Of a stretch of DNA of 64,000 nucleotides, positions 1-8,459 are shown in pieces. The stretch spans positions 62,001 to 126,000 of the forward strand of contig JAFSOC010000040.1 of the NCBI GenBank assembly GCA_017447185.1, written 5' to 3'. Positions within the stretch are counted from its first letter, which is position 1, and each line of letters begins with the position of its first letter. The position numbers and the translations under genes were made by a program. The stretch comes from Clostridia bacterium. GTDB taxonomy: Bacteria; Bacillota; Clostridia; Christensenellales; Aristaeellaceae. Below the pieces are notes generated by a model that searched no databases, was not told where the DNA came from, and saw nothing but the letters and a program-made list of their open reading frames with translations.

Positions 1-22
1 CTCAGAAAGAAGGTACCCAGGT

Positions 23-1429
23 ATGTCACGGACCATGACCCGCGATCTGACGGAAGGACGTCCCCTGAAGCAGATTGTTTCCTTTGCGCTTCCCCTGCTG
101 TTCGGCGTGCTGTTCCAGCAGCTCTACAGCTTTGTGGATACGGCCGTCGTCGGCCATTTTCTCGGTGCGGAGCGCCTTGCTGCCGTCGGCGCGACGGGCT
201 CCGTGAACTTCCTGGTCATCGGATTATGCCTGGGGCTGTGCTCCGGGTTCTCGATCCCCGTTGCCCAGGCCTTTGGTGCGAAAAACGAGCCGGAAATCCG
301 CCGCTGCGTTTTCCATGCGGCCGTGCTCAGCGCGGTGCTGAGCATCGTGTTTGCCGTCGCTTCCACCCTGCTGTGCAAGCCGCTCCTGCAGCTCATGAAT
401 ACGCCGGAGGAAATCATCGATCATTCCGCGCAGTATATCGGCATCATCTTTGCCGCGATTCCCTTCTGCATCCTGTATAACATGGCCAGCGGCATCCTCC
501 GCGCGCTGGGGGACAGCCGTACGCCCGTGATCTTCCTTGTGTTCGCTTCGCTGGTTAATATCGTTCTGGACCTGTTCCTGATCATCGTGTGCGGAATGGA
601 TGTCGCCGGTGCCGCCGTCGCCACCGCTGTCAGCCAGCTGCTTTCCGGCATCGGCTGCGTGATTGTCATGGTCCGCCGTTTCCCTGTGCTGCACCTTTCG
701 AAGGAAGACCGGCGCTTCGACGGCCGCCTGGCCCGCAAGATGCTGGGCACAGGGCTGCCCATGGGCCTGCAGTTCTCCATCACGGCCATCGGCTCCGTCA
801 TGGTGCAGTGGTCTGTGAACGGCCTGGGCGTGAACGCCGTGGCCGCCGTCGCCGGCGCCGGCAAGCTCAGCATGTTCTTCGCCTGCGTGTTCGACGCCCT
901 CGCGTCCACCATGGCAACCTATGCCGGGCAGAATATGGGCGCCCGGAAGCTGGACCGGATTCACCAGGGGCTGCGCTGCACATCCCTGCTCGGCATCGCG
1001 TACTGCGTGCTGGCCTTCACGGTCGCCGCGCTGTTTGCCCGCCCCCTGCTCAGCCTGTTCATTGATACGGACGCCGCGCCGGAGGTCACCGCCATGGGCG
1101 TGCAGTACCTGACGGTGAACGCCGCGTTCTATATCCCCCTGCTGTTTGTGAATATCGTGCGGCTTTGCATCCAGGGTATGGGCTACACCCGCGTTGCGAT
1201 GCTGGCCGGACTGAGCGAAATGATCGCGCGCGCCGTCGTCGCGCTGTTTGTGGTGCCGGCCTTTGGCTTCAGCGGCGCCTGCTTTGCGAATCCCGCGGCC
1301 TGGGTCATGGCCGACCTGTTCCTCTTCCCCTGCTATTTCCAGATTATGCGCACCGCGCGCCAGCGCCTGATGCCCGATTCGGAAGAGTATAAGAACAAAA
1401 AAGTGATCCGCCTCCGCCGCGCAGCATAA
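23..1429 (+). CDS. MATE family multidrug/organic cation exporter
   Basis: 468-residue polytopic membrane protein with about 12 hydrophobic segments, the normal size for a MATE/NorM/DinF exporter, which uses a Na+ or H+ gradient to expel drugs or metabolites. The N-terminal pattern P-L-L-F-G-V-L-F-Q-Q-L-Y near residue 25 and a matching second-half segment are typical of the clade found in Clostridia. A GAAGG ribosome binding site lies 11 bases before the chosen ATG. The frame stays open to the left edge, so a slightly longer N-terminus cannot be excluded. The substrate cannot be inferred. A second MATE gene lies at 39050-40420 on the other strand. Confidence 0.9.
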   Translation: MSRTMTRDLTEGRPLKQIVSFALPLLFGVLFQQLYSFVDTAVVGHFLGAERLAAVGATGSVNFLVIGLCLGLCSGFSIPVAQAFGAKNEPEIRRCVFHAAVLSAVLSIVFAVASTLLCKPLLQLMNTPEEIIDHSAQYIGIIFAAIPFCILYNMASGILRALGDSRTPVIFLVFASLVNIVLDLFLIIVCGMDVAGAAVATAVSQLLSGIGCVIVMVRRFPVLHLSKEDRRFDGRLARKMLGTGLPMGLQFSITAIGSVMVQWSVNGLGVNAVAAVAGAGKLSMFFACVFDALASTMATYAGQNMGARKLDRIHQGLRCTSLLGIAYCVLAFTVAALFARPLLSLFIDTDAAPEVTAMGVQYLTVNAAFYIPLLFVNIVRLCIQGMGYTRVAMLAGLSEMIARAVVALFVVPAFGFSGACFANPAAWVMADLFLFPCYFQIMRTARQRLMPDSEEYKNKKVIRLRRAA

Positions 1430-1431
1430 GA

Positions 1432-1461
1432 TTGCAATTGTTTCCGCCTTTCTGCTATAAT
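1432..1461 (+). promoter_or_regulatory. Sigma-A-type promoter of the nfeD-floA operon
   Basis: TTGCAA (1432-1437), an 18-base spacer and a perfect TATAAT (1456-1461). It begins just after the stop codon of the MATE gene and would give a leader of about 140 bases before the NfeD start. The -35 hexamer TTGCAA recurs at other promoters in this window. Confidence 0.65.
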
Positions 1462-1475
1462 GTACATATGATTTT

Positions 1476-1508
1476 TTCTCCGCCACGCTGTTCTCTTCCG
1501 GCGGAGAA
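1476..1508 (+). other. Hairpin in the 5' leader of nfeD-floA
   Basis: Perfect 9-bp inverted repeat (1476-1484 with 1500-1508) and a 15-base loop, within the predicted leader RNA downstream of the 1432-1461 promoter. No U-run follows the 3' arm, so it is not a plain intrinsic terminator. It may stabilise the leader or bind a protein. Confidence 0.5.
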
Positions 1509-1606
1509 ATAACACTTGTTATCTTTCGCGTTTGATCATGTATTCCACGCTTTTTCTTTGCTATCATGATTCCGACGAAAGATTGTTTCGCGGAAAGGAG
1601 GTTCAA

Positions 1607-2095
1607 ATGATGGATGCTTCTGTAGGCACACTGTTGATGATCATCTGTTATGTCTTCGGCACCGGCCTGGTGATCCTGGAAGCCTTTATGCCCGGCTTCG
1701 GTATCGCCGGCATCGCGGGAGTCATTCTGGAGATTGTCGGCATTGTGCTCACCAACACGTACTTCGGGCTGACGTGGAGCCTGATCGCCACCCTTGCGGC
1801 GCTCATTTTTGTCGGCTTTGCGATCTTCTTCTCCTACCGGAGCGCGATGAAGGGCCGGCTCAGCAAGAGTGCCCTGATCCTGAAGGATACGGAGCAGTCC
1901 GTTCCCGTCCCGCCGGACATGCAGAGCTGGCTGGATCAGAAGGGTGTCACCGTCACCGCGCTGCGTCCTGCCGGCTTTGTTGAGATCGGCGGCCGCCGCC
2001 TGAATGCTTCCACGACCGGGGAGTTCCTCTCCAAGGGCACTTCCGTGAAGGTCACCGGCGCCGAAGGCGATCATCTTATCGTAACCAAGGCTTAA
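1607..2095 (+). CDS. NfeD family membrane protein (FloA partner)
   Basis: 162-residue protein with hydrophobic segments in the first 85 residues, including a glycine-rich G-F-G-I-A-G-I-A-G hairpin, and a C-terminal soluble OB-fold domain (about residues 95-160) ending in a G-x-x-V-x-V-x-G-x-x-G pattern. This is the short NfeD form usually paired with flotillin-like proteins, to which it supplies a membrane-scaffold partner. The start at 1607 is chosen because AAAGGAGG sits 6 bases upstream; an upstream in-frame ATG at 1532 has no such site. It is 22 bases from floA, so the two are co-transcribed. Confidence 0.85.
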   Translation: MMDASVGTLLMIICYVFGTGLVILEAFMPGFGIAGIAGVILEIVGIVLTNTYFGLTWSLIATLAALIFVGFAIFFSYRSAMKGRLSKSALILKDTEQSVPVPPDMQSWLDQKGVTVTALRPAGFVEIGGRRLNASTTGEFLSKGTSVKVTGAEGDHLIVTKA

Positions 2096-2117
2096 TCTGC
2101 AAAAGGAGGATAGTGTT

Positions 2118-3119
2118 ATGCAATTCAATCCCGTAACCATTATCATTATCGTTGTTGCGCTGATCGTGCTGGCGGTCCTGCTGCACTTCGTGCCCATGGG
2201 CCTGTGGATTTCCTCCCTGGCCAGCGGCGTGCATATTTCCATCAGCTCCCTGGTCGGTATGCGGATCCGCCGCATCCAGCCCCAGCGCCTGGTTTATCCC
2301 CTGATCAAAGCCAATAAGGCCGGCCTGAACCTGACCATCTCCCAGCTGGAGACCCACTATCTGGCCGGCGGTAATGTGGACCGTGTCATCAACGCGCTGA
2401 TTGCCGCCCAGCGGGCGAATATCGAGATGCCTTTTGAAAAAGCCTGCGCCATCGACCTTGCCGGCCGCGACGTGTTCCAGGCTGTGCAGATGAGCGTTAC
2501 CCCCAAAGTCATCGAAACGCCTGTGGTCGCCGCCATCGCGAAGGACGGTATCGAACTCCGCGCCAAGGCCCGCGTCACCGTGCGTACCAATATTGAACGC
2601 CTGGTCGGCGGCGCCGGCGAGGAAACCGTTATCGCCCGTGTCGGTGAAGGTATCGTTACCACCGTCGGCAGCGCCGAAACCCACAAGCAGGTTCTTGAAA
2701 ATCCTGACCTGATCAGCCGTACCGTGCTGGACAAGGGCCTGGATGCCGGAACCGCCTATGAAATCCTCTCCATCGACATCGCGGACGTGGACGTGGGCCG
2801 CAACGTAGGCGCCCAGCTCCAGATGGACCAGGCCGAAGCCGACCGCCGTATCGCCCAGGCGAAGGCGGAAGAGCGCCGCGCCATGGCTGTCGCCCGCGAG
2901 CAGGAAATGAAGGCTTCCGTTCAGGAAATGCGCGCCAAGGTGGTCGAGGCCGAGGCCGAAGTACCGCGCGCCATGGCGACCGCCCTGCGGGATGGCAAGC
3001 TCGGTGTCCTGGATTACTATCAGATGAAGAACACCATTGCCGATACCGATATGCGCGAATCCATTGCCAAGGCCAGCGTGCCGCAGCAGGAACAGCCTGA
3101 TACCCGCAGCAAGAAGTAA
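2118..3119 (+). CDS. floA: Flotillin-like protein FloA
   Basis: 333 residues, the usual FloA length. An N-terminal hydrophobic hairpin (about 5-45) is followed by the SPFH/band-7-like domain with G-M-R-I-R-R-I-Q-P near residue 50, the [17 protein letters not shown] block, and a coiled-coil region rich in A/E/R (about 235-290). FloA organises membrane microdomains and, in Bacillus, works with NfeD-type partners in membrane fluidity and protease or secretion function. AGGAGG lies just upstream. The order nfeD-floA-small membrane protein matches operons known from other Firmicutes. Confidence 0.95.
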   Translation: MQFNPVTIIIIVVALIVLAVLLHFVPMGLWISSLASGVHISISSLVGMRIRRIQPQRLVYPLIKANKAGLNLTISQLETHYLAGGNVDRVINALIAAQRANIEMPFEKACAIDLAGRDVFQAVQMSVTPKVIETPVVAAIAKDGIELRAKARVTVRTNIERLVGGAGEETVIARVGEGIVTTVGSAETHKQVLENPDLISRTVLDKGLDAGTAYEILSIDIADVDVGRNVGAQLQMDQAEADRRIAQAKAEERRAMAVAREQEMKASVQEMRAKVVEAEAEVPRAMATALRDGKLGVLDYYQMKNTIADTDMRESIAKASVPQQEQPDTRSKK

Positions 3120-3142
3120 TCCCCGGATCGGAGGTAAGACGG

Positions 3143-3577
3143 ATGCGTGAATTCTCACCCATTCTGATGATGCTGGTCGTCTGGGCGGTGATCGGAATCC
3201 CGATCCTCCTGCTCAAACGGTCCGCGGAGAATCAGAAGCAGAATGCCCGCCAGGCCGCGCCCAAAAAGCAGCCGGAAGAAAACGTGAACCGCCCGGCGCC
3301 GGAAAAAAAGGCCGATACGGGTCACCTGAAACCCCTGACCCCCACCGTCTCCCTCACCGGCCATGATGACTCCATTTACCAGGGCAGCATGAATGCCGTT
3401 ACCGGAGAAGGTTACGATCCCTGCCATGACGAACAGCTGGCTCCCCTGAACCGTGCGGAGCAGCCCTCCGCCCTGGCGCAGCCTGTGCAGACGCAGCCCG
3501 GCCTCCCCTTCGGATGGACCGGCAGCGACATCGTCAAGGGCATCGTCATGAGCGAAATACTGAAAAGGAAAAACTGA
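3143..3577 (+). CDS. Small membrane-anchored protein of the floA operon
   Basis: 144 residues, one N-terminal transmembrane segment (about 5-24), then a basic, Gln/Pro/Lys-rich linker (30-70) and a hydrophilic tail containing S-L-T-G-H-D-D-S-I-Y-Q-G-S near residue 72. GGAGG precedes the ATG and only 23 bases separate it from floA, so it belongs to the nfeD-floA transcript, which ends at the terminator at 3589-3618. I do not recognise a named domain. Position suggests an accessory factor of FloA microdomains, but nothing in the sequence proves it. Confidence 0.75.
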   Translation: MREFSPILMMLVVWAVIGIPILLLKRSAENQKQNARQAAPKKQPEENVNRPAPEKKADTGHLKPLTPTVSLTGHDDSIYQGSMNAVTGEGYDPCHDEQLAPLNRAEQPSALAQPVQTQPGLPFGWTGSDIVKGIVMSEILKRKN

Positions 3578-3588
3578 GGAGATTCCTC

Positions 3589-3618
3589 CCGGCCGGCCGT
3601 TGCGCCGGCCGGTTTTTT
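3589..3618 (+). terminator. Intrinsic terminator of nfeD-floA operon
   Basis: GC-only 9-bp stem (3589-3597 with 3604-3612), a 6-base loop, then six T. Confidence 0.9.
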
Positions 3619-3624
3619 GATGCT

Positions 3625-3653
3625 TTGCAATCCTGCTGCCGCCATGGTAGAAT
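3625..3653 (+). promoter_or_regulatory. Promoter of the GH31 gene
   Basis: TTGCAA (3625-3630), 17-base spacer, TAGAAT (3648-3653), between the floA-operon terminator and the GH31 start at 3684. The same pair of hexamers with the same spacing occurs before the DegV gene. Confidence 0.65.
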
Positions 3654-3683
3654 ATCAAAAAAACCACAAAGTGAGGTCTTTTC

Positions 3684-5747
3684 ATGATCCGGAAGTATAC
3701 CTTCGGCACCCCGCTCCCGACGGATGCTGTTGTTCTTTCCCTGCCGGCGGAAACGGGGCCGGTTCCCTTCTTCACCCTTTCCCGGGACGGCGACCGCGTC
3801 GTGCTGACCCGCCCCCTCCAGCCGGAGGACTGCCTCTTCGGCCTGGGCGAATCCGTCCGCGGCATTAATAAGCGCGGCTTCCTGTACCGCTCCTGGAACA
3901 ATGATATCTTTAACCATACGGAGAGCACGGACAGCCTCTACAGCTCCCATACCTTCCTGATCTTTTTCGGTCCGGATACGCTCTTCGGCGTCTTCCTGGA
4001 TGATCCGGGCACGGTCACCTGGGATCTCGGGTATACCCGTTCGGATACCGCCGTTATCACCTCGGAGAACGGCCAGCTGGACCTGTATATCCTGGAGGAG
4101 GATTCCCTCACGGAGCTGGCCCGTTCCTTCCGCCGCCTCACCGGGCGCAGCTATCTCCCGCCCCGCTGGGCCTTCGGCTATATCCAGAGCCGCTGGGGCT
4201 ATGCCAGCGAGGCGGAAGTCCGCACCGTCGCCGCGGAGCACCGGAAGCGGGGCATCCCGCTGGACGCGGTCTGCCTCGATATCGACTATATGGAAGATTT
4301 CAAAAACTTCACCTGGCGGAAGGATGCCTTCCCGGACCTGACCCGCTTCAGCGCGGACATGAAGCAGGATCATATCCGCCTGGTTCCGATTATCGATGCC
4401 GGCATCAAAAGGGAGAAAGGCTACGCGCCTTATGACTCCGGAAAAGCCGGCGGTTACTTCTGCAAAAAGGAGGACGGCTCCGATTTCTCCGCCGCCGTCT
4501 GGCCCGGGGACTGCTGCTTCCCCGATTTCTTCCGGGAGGATGCCCGCCGCTGGTTCGGCGATCTCTACCAGCCCCTGCTGGCGTCCGGTGTCGAAGGTTT
4601 CTGGAACGATATGAATGAGCCCTCCCTGTTCTATACGGAGGACTGCGTGGCCGCCGCCTTCCGCCGGGTGGAGGAGCTGCGCTCCGGCAATGTGGACTAT
4701 GAAGCCATGTGGGGCCTGAAGGATGTCTTCAACGGCATCGCGAACAATCCGGAGGATTACCGTTCCTTCTATCATGAGGTGAACGGCACCCCTGTCCGCC
4801 ATGACAGGGTGCATAACCTGTATGGCGCCTTCATGACCCGCGCCACGGCGGATGCCTTCCGCCGTTTCGATCCGGACCGGCGTTTCCTGCTGTTCTCCCG
4901 TGCCTCCTTCATCGGCGCCCACCGCAACGGCGGCATCTGGCAGGGGGATAATTTCTCCTGGTGGAGCCACCTGAAGATGGCCCTGCAGATGCTGCCGAAC
5001 CTGAATCTCTGCGGCTTCCTCTATTCCGGCTGCGACCTGGGCGGCTTCGGCTGCAATGTCACGGAGGACCTGCTGGCCCGTTTCCTGCAGCTGGGCGTCT
5101 TCACGCCCCTCATGCGCAATCATTCCGCCCTCCATACCCGGGAGCAGGAAATCTACCGTTTCTCCACCTGGGAGTCCATGCGGGATACGCTCCGGGTGCG
5201 CTACGCCCTCCTGCCCTTCCTTTACAGTGAGTTCATGAAGGCCGCCCTCTCCGGCGGTATGTATTTCCGCCCCCTGGCCTTTGATTACCCCTCCGATCCC
5301 CGGGCCGTCCGCACGGAGGACCAGATCATGCTCGGCGAAGGCTGCATGATCGCCCCGGTGCTGGAGCAGAACGCCGTCGGCCGCTACGTGTACCTGCCGG
5401 AGGATATGCTGATGGTCCGCTTCCGCTCCCCCGAGGATTATGACCTGGTTCCCCTCCCGAAGGGAGACCACCGGATTGACTGCAGCCTGCGGGAGTTCCC
5501 CCTCTTCCTGAAGAAGGGCCATCCCCTGCTGCTGTGCCCCGGCGGGGAATCCACGGAAACCCTGGATGACCATACCTTCACCGCCCTCTGCCTCACGGAC
5601 CGGGCCGTGACCTATGACCTGTACCGGGATAACGGTTTCGATCCGGATCCCGTCCTTGCGGAGCACCTGACACCCGTTTCCGTTCCGGCCCCCGCCGCCG
5701 GTACTTCCCCTGTACCCGGGGTTGCAATTTCAGCGCTCGTATTATAG
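3684..5747 (+). CDS. Glycoside hydrolase family 31 (alpha-glucosidase/alpha-xylosidase type)
   Basis: 687 residues. A short N-terminal beta-sandwich is followed by the (beta/alpha)8 barrel from about residue 160. The catalytic nucleophile is D309 in G-F-W-N-D-M-N-E-P and the acid/base is D422 in W-Q-G-D-N, both classic GH31 positions; R-N-H-S downstream fits the substrate pocket. No signal peptide, so it should act in the cytoplasm on imported oligosaccharides, releasing alpha-linked glucose or xylose. It has its own promoter and is flanked by housekeeping-type genes, but suits the GH13 amylase and sugar importer at 44-55 kb. Exact linkage specificity cannot be read from the sequence. Confidence 0.92.
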   Translation: MIRKYTFGTPLPTDAVVLSLPAETGPVPFFTLSRDGDRVVLTRPLQPEDCLFGLGESVRGINKRGFLYRSWNNDIFNHTESTDSLYSSHTFLIFFGPDTLFGVFLDDPGTVTWDLGYTRSDTAVITSENGQLDLYILEEDSLTELARSFRRLTGRSYLPPRWAFGYIQSRWGYASEAEVRTVAAEHRKRGIPLDAVCLDIDYMEDFKNFTWRKDAFPDLTRFSADMKQDHIRLVPIIDAGIKREKGYAPYDSGKAGGYFCKKEDGSDFSAAVWPGDCCFPDFFREDARRWFGDLYQPLLASGVEGFWNDMNEPSLFYTEDCVAAAFRRVEELRSGNVDYEAMWGLKDVFNGIANNPEDYRSFYHEVNGTPVRHDRVHNLYGAFMTRATADAFRRFDPDRRFLLFSRASFIGAHRNGGIWQGDNFSWWSHLKMALQMLPNLNLCGFLYSGCDLGGFGCNVTEDLLARFLQLGVFTPLMRNHSALHTREQEIYRFSTWESMRDTLRVRYALLPFLYSEFMKAALSGGMYFRPLAFDYPSDPRAVRTEDQIMLGEGCMIAPVLEQNAVGRYVYLPEDMLMVRFRSPEDYDLVPLPKGDHRIDCSLREFPLFLKKGHPLLLCPGGESTETLDDHTFTALCLTDRAVTYDLYRDNGFDPDPVLAEHLTPVSVPAPAAGTSPVPGVAISALVL

Positions 5748-5750
5748 AAT
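5722..5750 (+). promoter_or_regulatory. Promoter of the degV-family gene inside the GH31 3' end
   Basis: TTGCAA (5722-5727), 17-base spacer, TAGAAT (5745-5750). The -35 box lies in the last GH31 codons and the -10 overlaps its stop codon, giving DegV a separate promoter despite tight packing. Confidence 0.65.
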
Positions 5751-5793
5751 GTTCTTTGGTAATGTTTACCTGAGACCAAAGGAGGCCCGCATC

Positions 5794-6675
5794 ATGGAAA
5801 TGGATTATGTCTTTATGACAGACAGCGACAGCGACCTGCCCTACCACCTGAAAGAGGAATACGACATCCCCGTCGTTTATATGCCCTATGCCCTGGATGG
5901 CAAGGAGTATTTTGATGATCTCGGCCAGACGCTGGATCATAAGAGCTATTTCGACGCGATGCGTAACGGTGCCAATCCCGTTACCTCCGCGCTGAATGAA
6001 GCCGCCTATCTTGATTATTTCGAGCCGATCCTGCAGAGCGGCAAGGACCTGCTCTTCGTCGCCTTCTCCAGCAAGCTTTCCTGCACCCTGCAGGCGGCCA
6101 ACACTGCCCGTGAAAAGCTGCTGAAGAAGTATCCGGACCGGAAGATCACCATCGTGGATACCCTGAGCATCTCCGGGCCCATGGCCCTGCTGGTCCTCAA
6201 GGCCCATGAGATGTACCGCGCCGGCAAGCCCATGGAAGAGGTTGCCGCCTGGCTGGAGGCCAACAAGCTCCGCAGCCGCGCCTACTTCACCGTGGACGAC
6301 CTGAAGTACCTGAAGCGCGGCGGCCGTATTTCCGGCGCCGCTGCCGCCGTGGGCACCATGCTGGACCTCAAGCCCATCATCATCGAAGCCAGCGACGGTA
6401 CGCTCCAGCCCGGCGAAAAGATCCGCGGCCGCAAAAAGGCCCTGGCCTACATTGTGGATGCCATGATGCAGGATGAGCCCGATCCGGCGGAAAGCCCGAT
6501 CCTCATCCTGAATGCAGACGCGCGGGAGGATGCGGAGCGCGTCAAGGCCAATATCGAGTCCAAGCTCCCCGGCGCCAATATCATGATTGAGCATGTGGGT
6601 CCCGTTATCGGCGCCCATGCCGGCCCCGGCACCGTGGCCCTCTGCTTCATCGGCAAGACCATCCGCAATCCCTGA
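5794..6675 (+). CDS. DegV family fatty-acid-binding protein
   Basis: 293 residues, typical DegV size. N-terminal D-S-D-S-D-L-P matches the DegV signature, followed by the S-x-x-L-S-x-T-x-Q-A-A pocket motif near residue 97 and the C-terminal H-V-G-P-V-I-G-A-H-x-G-P-G-T block. DegV/FakB proteins bind a fatty acid and present it to the FakA kinase for incorporation into phospholipid; no FakA gene is in this window. The start at 5794 is set by AAAGGAGG 7-8 bases upstream. The gene ends at a strong bidirectional terminator. Confidence 0.9.
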   Translation: MEMDYVFMTDSDSDLPYHLKEEYDIPVVYMPYALDGKEYFDDLGQTLDHKSYFDAMRNGANPVTSALNEAAYLDYFEPILQSGKDLLFVAFSSKLSCTLQAANTAREKLLKKYPDRKITIVDTLSISGPMALLVLKAHEMYRAGKPMEEVAAWLEANKLRSRAYFTVDDLKYLKRGGRISGAAAAVGTMLDLKPIIIEASDGTLQPGEKIRGRKKALAYIVDAMMQDEPDPAESPILILNADAREDAERVKANIESKLPGANIMIEHVGPVIGAHAGPGTVALCFIGKTIRNP

Positions 6676-6692
6676 TCCAGGTATAAAAATCA

Positions 6693-6720
6693 CAGCCTCA
6701 TCGTTCGATGAGGCTGTTTT
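6693..6720. terminator. Bidirectional terminator between degV and suf genes
   Basis: Perfect 11-bp stem (6693-6703 with 6706-6716) and a T-run on the plus strand; an A-run before the stem gives the U-run for minus-strand transcripts from the convergent SufB-like gene. Confidence 0.9.
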
Positions 6721-6734
6721 CATTTGCTTTTCCT

Positions 6735-7655
6735 TTACCGCAGGAATCCGTTGATGATCTGCTCCTCGGCTTCCGCTTCGGTCAGTCCCAGGGTCATCAG
6801 CTTCGTCAGCTGCTCCCCGGCGATCTTGCCGATGGCCGCTTCGTGGAACAGCGAGGCATCCACATGGTCGGCCTCCAGTCCCGGCACCGCCAGGATCCGT
6901 CCCTCGTCCATGATGATGGAATCGCATTCCGTGTGCCCGCTGCAGGGCGCCTTGCCGACGATCTTCGCGTCGAATTTCTGGAAGGAGCGGTCCCGCGCCA
7001 CCGACCGGCTCACCACGTCCGCGCTGGAATCCTTCCCGTTCAGCTTCACGTCATAGGTGCTGATCGCGCGCTGCTCCCCGTGGGTCATCAGCCGCTCCCG
7101 CACCACCAGCTTCGCGCCGGTATCCAGCTCCGCCACCGTGGTCCGTTCCGTGTCGTCCACGCCCTTGATCTGCACCATTTCCATTTCCATGGTGCTGTCC
7201 TGCTGCATGTATACTTCCGTCACCGGGTTCAGGATGCGCTTGCCCTTCCCTTCGCCGGATCCGTAGTGCTTCTCCACATAGCGCACCTTCGCCCCGGGGC
7301 CGACGAAGAACCGGTGGATCCCGTCGTGCTGGGAGTCCTGGTTGCCGCAGTTGTCGATGCCGCATCCGGCGATGATCACCACGTCGGATCCTTCCCCGAT
7401 GTAGAAATCGTTGTATACGACCTCTTTCAGTCCGCTTTCCGTCATCACGACGGGAATGTGCACGCTCTCATTCTTCGTTCCCGGCCGGATCCGGATCTCC
7501 AGTCCGCTCACATCCTGCTTGGAGATGATCTCGATGTTCTCGGTGGAGCGGCGCCCGGCGGACTGGCTGTTCGCCCGGATATTGTAGGCGCCTTCCGGCA
7601 CCTCATGCAGATCAGCCACTTCCATCAGCAGCCGTTTCTGAATCTCGTCCATCAT
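6735..7655 (-). CDS. SufB/SufD-family Fe-S cluster scaffold (short, SmsB-like)
   Basis: 306 residues with the SufB/SufD beta-helix core, including G-x-G-S-x-V-x-I-I-A-G-C-G-I-D-N-C-G near residue 100 and H-T-E-C-D-S-I near 240. It is much shorter than canonical SufB (about 470). Together with SufC it should form the Fe-S assembly scaffold. It overlaps sufC by four bases (ATGA), so translation is coupled. No sufS, sufU or sufD is adjacent, matching the two-gene SMS/minimal SUF arrangement described for archaea and anaerobic bacteria. Cysteines at the conserved turn could be cluster ligands. Confidence 0.85.
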   Translation of the reverse strand: MMDEIQKRLLMEVADLHEVPEGAYNIRANSQSAGRRSTENIEIISKQDVSGLEIRIRPGTKNESVHIPVVMTESGLKEVVYNDFYIGEGSDVVIIAGCGIDNCGNQDSQHDGIHRFFVGPGAKVRYVEKHYGSGEGKGKRILNPVTEVYMQQDSTMEMEMVQIKGVDDTERTTVAELDTGAKLVVRERLMTHGEQRAISTYDVKLNGKDSSADVVSRSVARDRSFQKFDAKIVGKAPCSGHTECDSIIMDEGRILAVPGLEADHVDASLFHEAAIGKIAGEQLTKLMTLGLTEAEAEEQIINGFLR

Positions 7656-8410
7656 GCGTCCTCCATCCCGTCTTTCATCGTCTTCAGCAGGCGGTCACAG
7701 GCCGGCGCCTCCGCGCTGTCCGCTCCCAGGGAGGGATAGATCTCTTCCCGGCTTCCCTGCTTCTCCACCCGGCCGTCCTTGATCACAATGATCTCATCCG
7801 CGATGTTCAGGATCCGCTCCTGGTGTGAGATCACCAGGATGGAGCTGTCCGCGATCGTCTCGCGCATGTTCCGGAATACGTCGATCAGGTTCCGGAAGCT
7901 CCACAGGTCAATCCCGGCCTCCGGCTCGTCGAACACGGACAGCTTCGCTTTCCGCGCCAGCACCGTGGCGATCTCGATCCGCTTCAGCTCCCCGCCCGAC
8001 AGGCTGGCGTTCACTTCCCGGTCCACGTAGTCCCGGGCGCACAGGCCCACCGCCGACAGGTAGTCGCAGGCCTCCGCGGCTGTCACTTTCTTTCCCGCGG
8101 CGATCCGGATCAGGTCCACCACCCGGATCCCCTTGAAGCGCACCGGCTGCTGGAAGGCATAGGCAATGCCCATGCGTGCCCGCTCCGTCACGCTCTTTTC
8201 CGTAATATCCTCCCCGCCGAAGAAGATCTTCCCCGCCGTGGGTTTTTCAATGCCGGCGATCAGCCGGGCCAGCGTGGATTTTCCGCCGCCGTTGGGCCCC
8301 GTCACTACGATCAGTTTCTTTTCGGGCACCTTCAGGCTGATTCCTCGCACAATTTCCTTGTCCGTTCCTTCCTCCGCAACCTGGAAGGACACATTCTTCA
8401 GTTCAAGCAT
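7652..8410 (-). CDS. sufC: SufC Fe-S assembly ATPase (SmsC-like)
   Basis: 252 residues, ABC-type ATPase with Walker A G-P-N-G-G-G-K-S-T near residue 39, ABC signature L-S-G-G-E-L-K-R, Walker B V-F-D-E-P-E-A-G-I-D and switch H-Q. The E-A-G-I-D and L-S-G-G-E-x-K-R variants and the lack of a partner permease are typical of SufC rather than a transporter. It powers conformational change of the SufB-like partner during Fe-S cluster assembly in the cytoplasm. It lies 49 bases downstream of the phosphatase gene and may be read from the long upstream operon, from a local promoter (8428-8456), or both. Confidence 0.9.
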   Translation of the reverse strand: MLELKNVSFQVAEEGTDKEIVRGISLKVPEKKLIVVTGPNGGGKSTLARLIAGIEKPTAGKIFFGGEDITEKSVTERARMGIAYAFQQPVRFKGIRVVDLIRIAAGKKVTAAEACDYLSAVGLCARDYVDREVNASLSGGELKRIEIATVLARKAKLSVFDEPEAGIDLWSFRNLIDVFRNMRETIADSSILVISHQERILNIADEIIVIKDGRVEKQGSREEIYPSLGADSAEAPACDRLLKTMKDGMEDA

Positions 8411-8427
8411 TCCTAACTCCCGTTCGC

Positions 8428-8456
8428 ATTATCCGTCATCTTCCAACAACTGAAAA
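8428..8456 (-). promoter_or_regulatory. Possible promoter for sufC-sufB
   Basis: Reading the minus strand: TTTTCA (8451-8456), 17-base spacer, GATAAT (8428-8433), just before sufC. The match is moderate. Confidence 0.4.
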
Positions 8457-8459
8457 TTA

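Noticed and set aside
224..2275. Minus-strand frame of about 680 codons opposite the MATE, NfeD and floA genes
   Set aside because: Shadow of the real plus-strand genes, with no domain and unusual composition.
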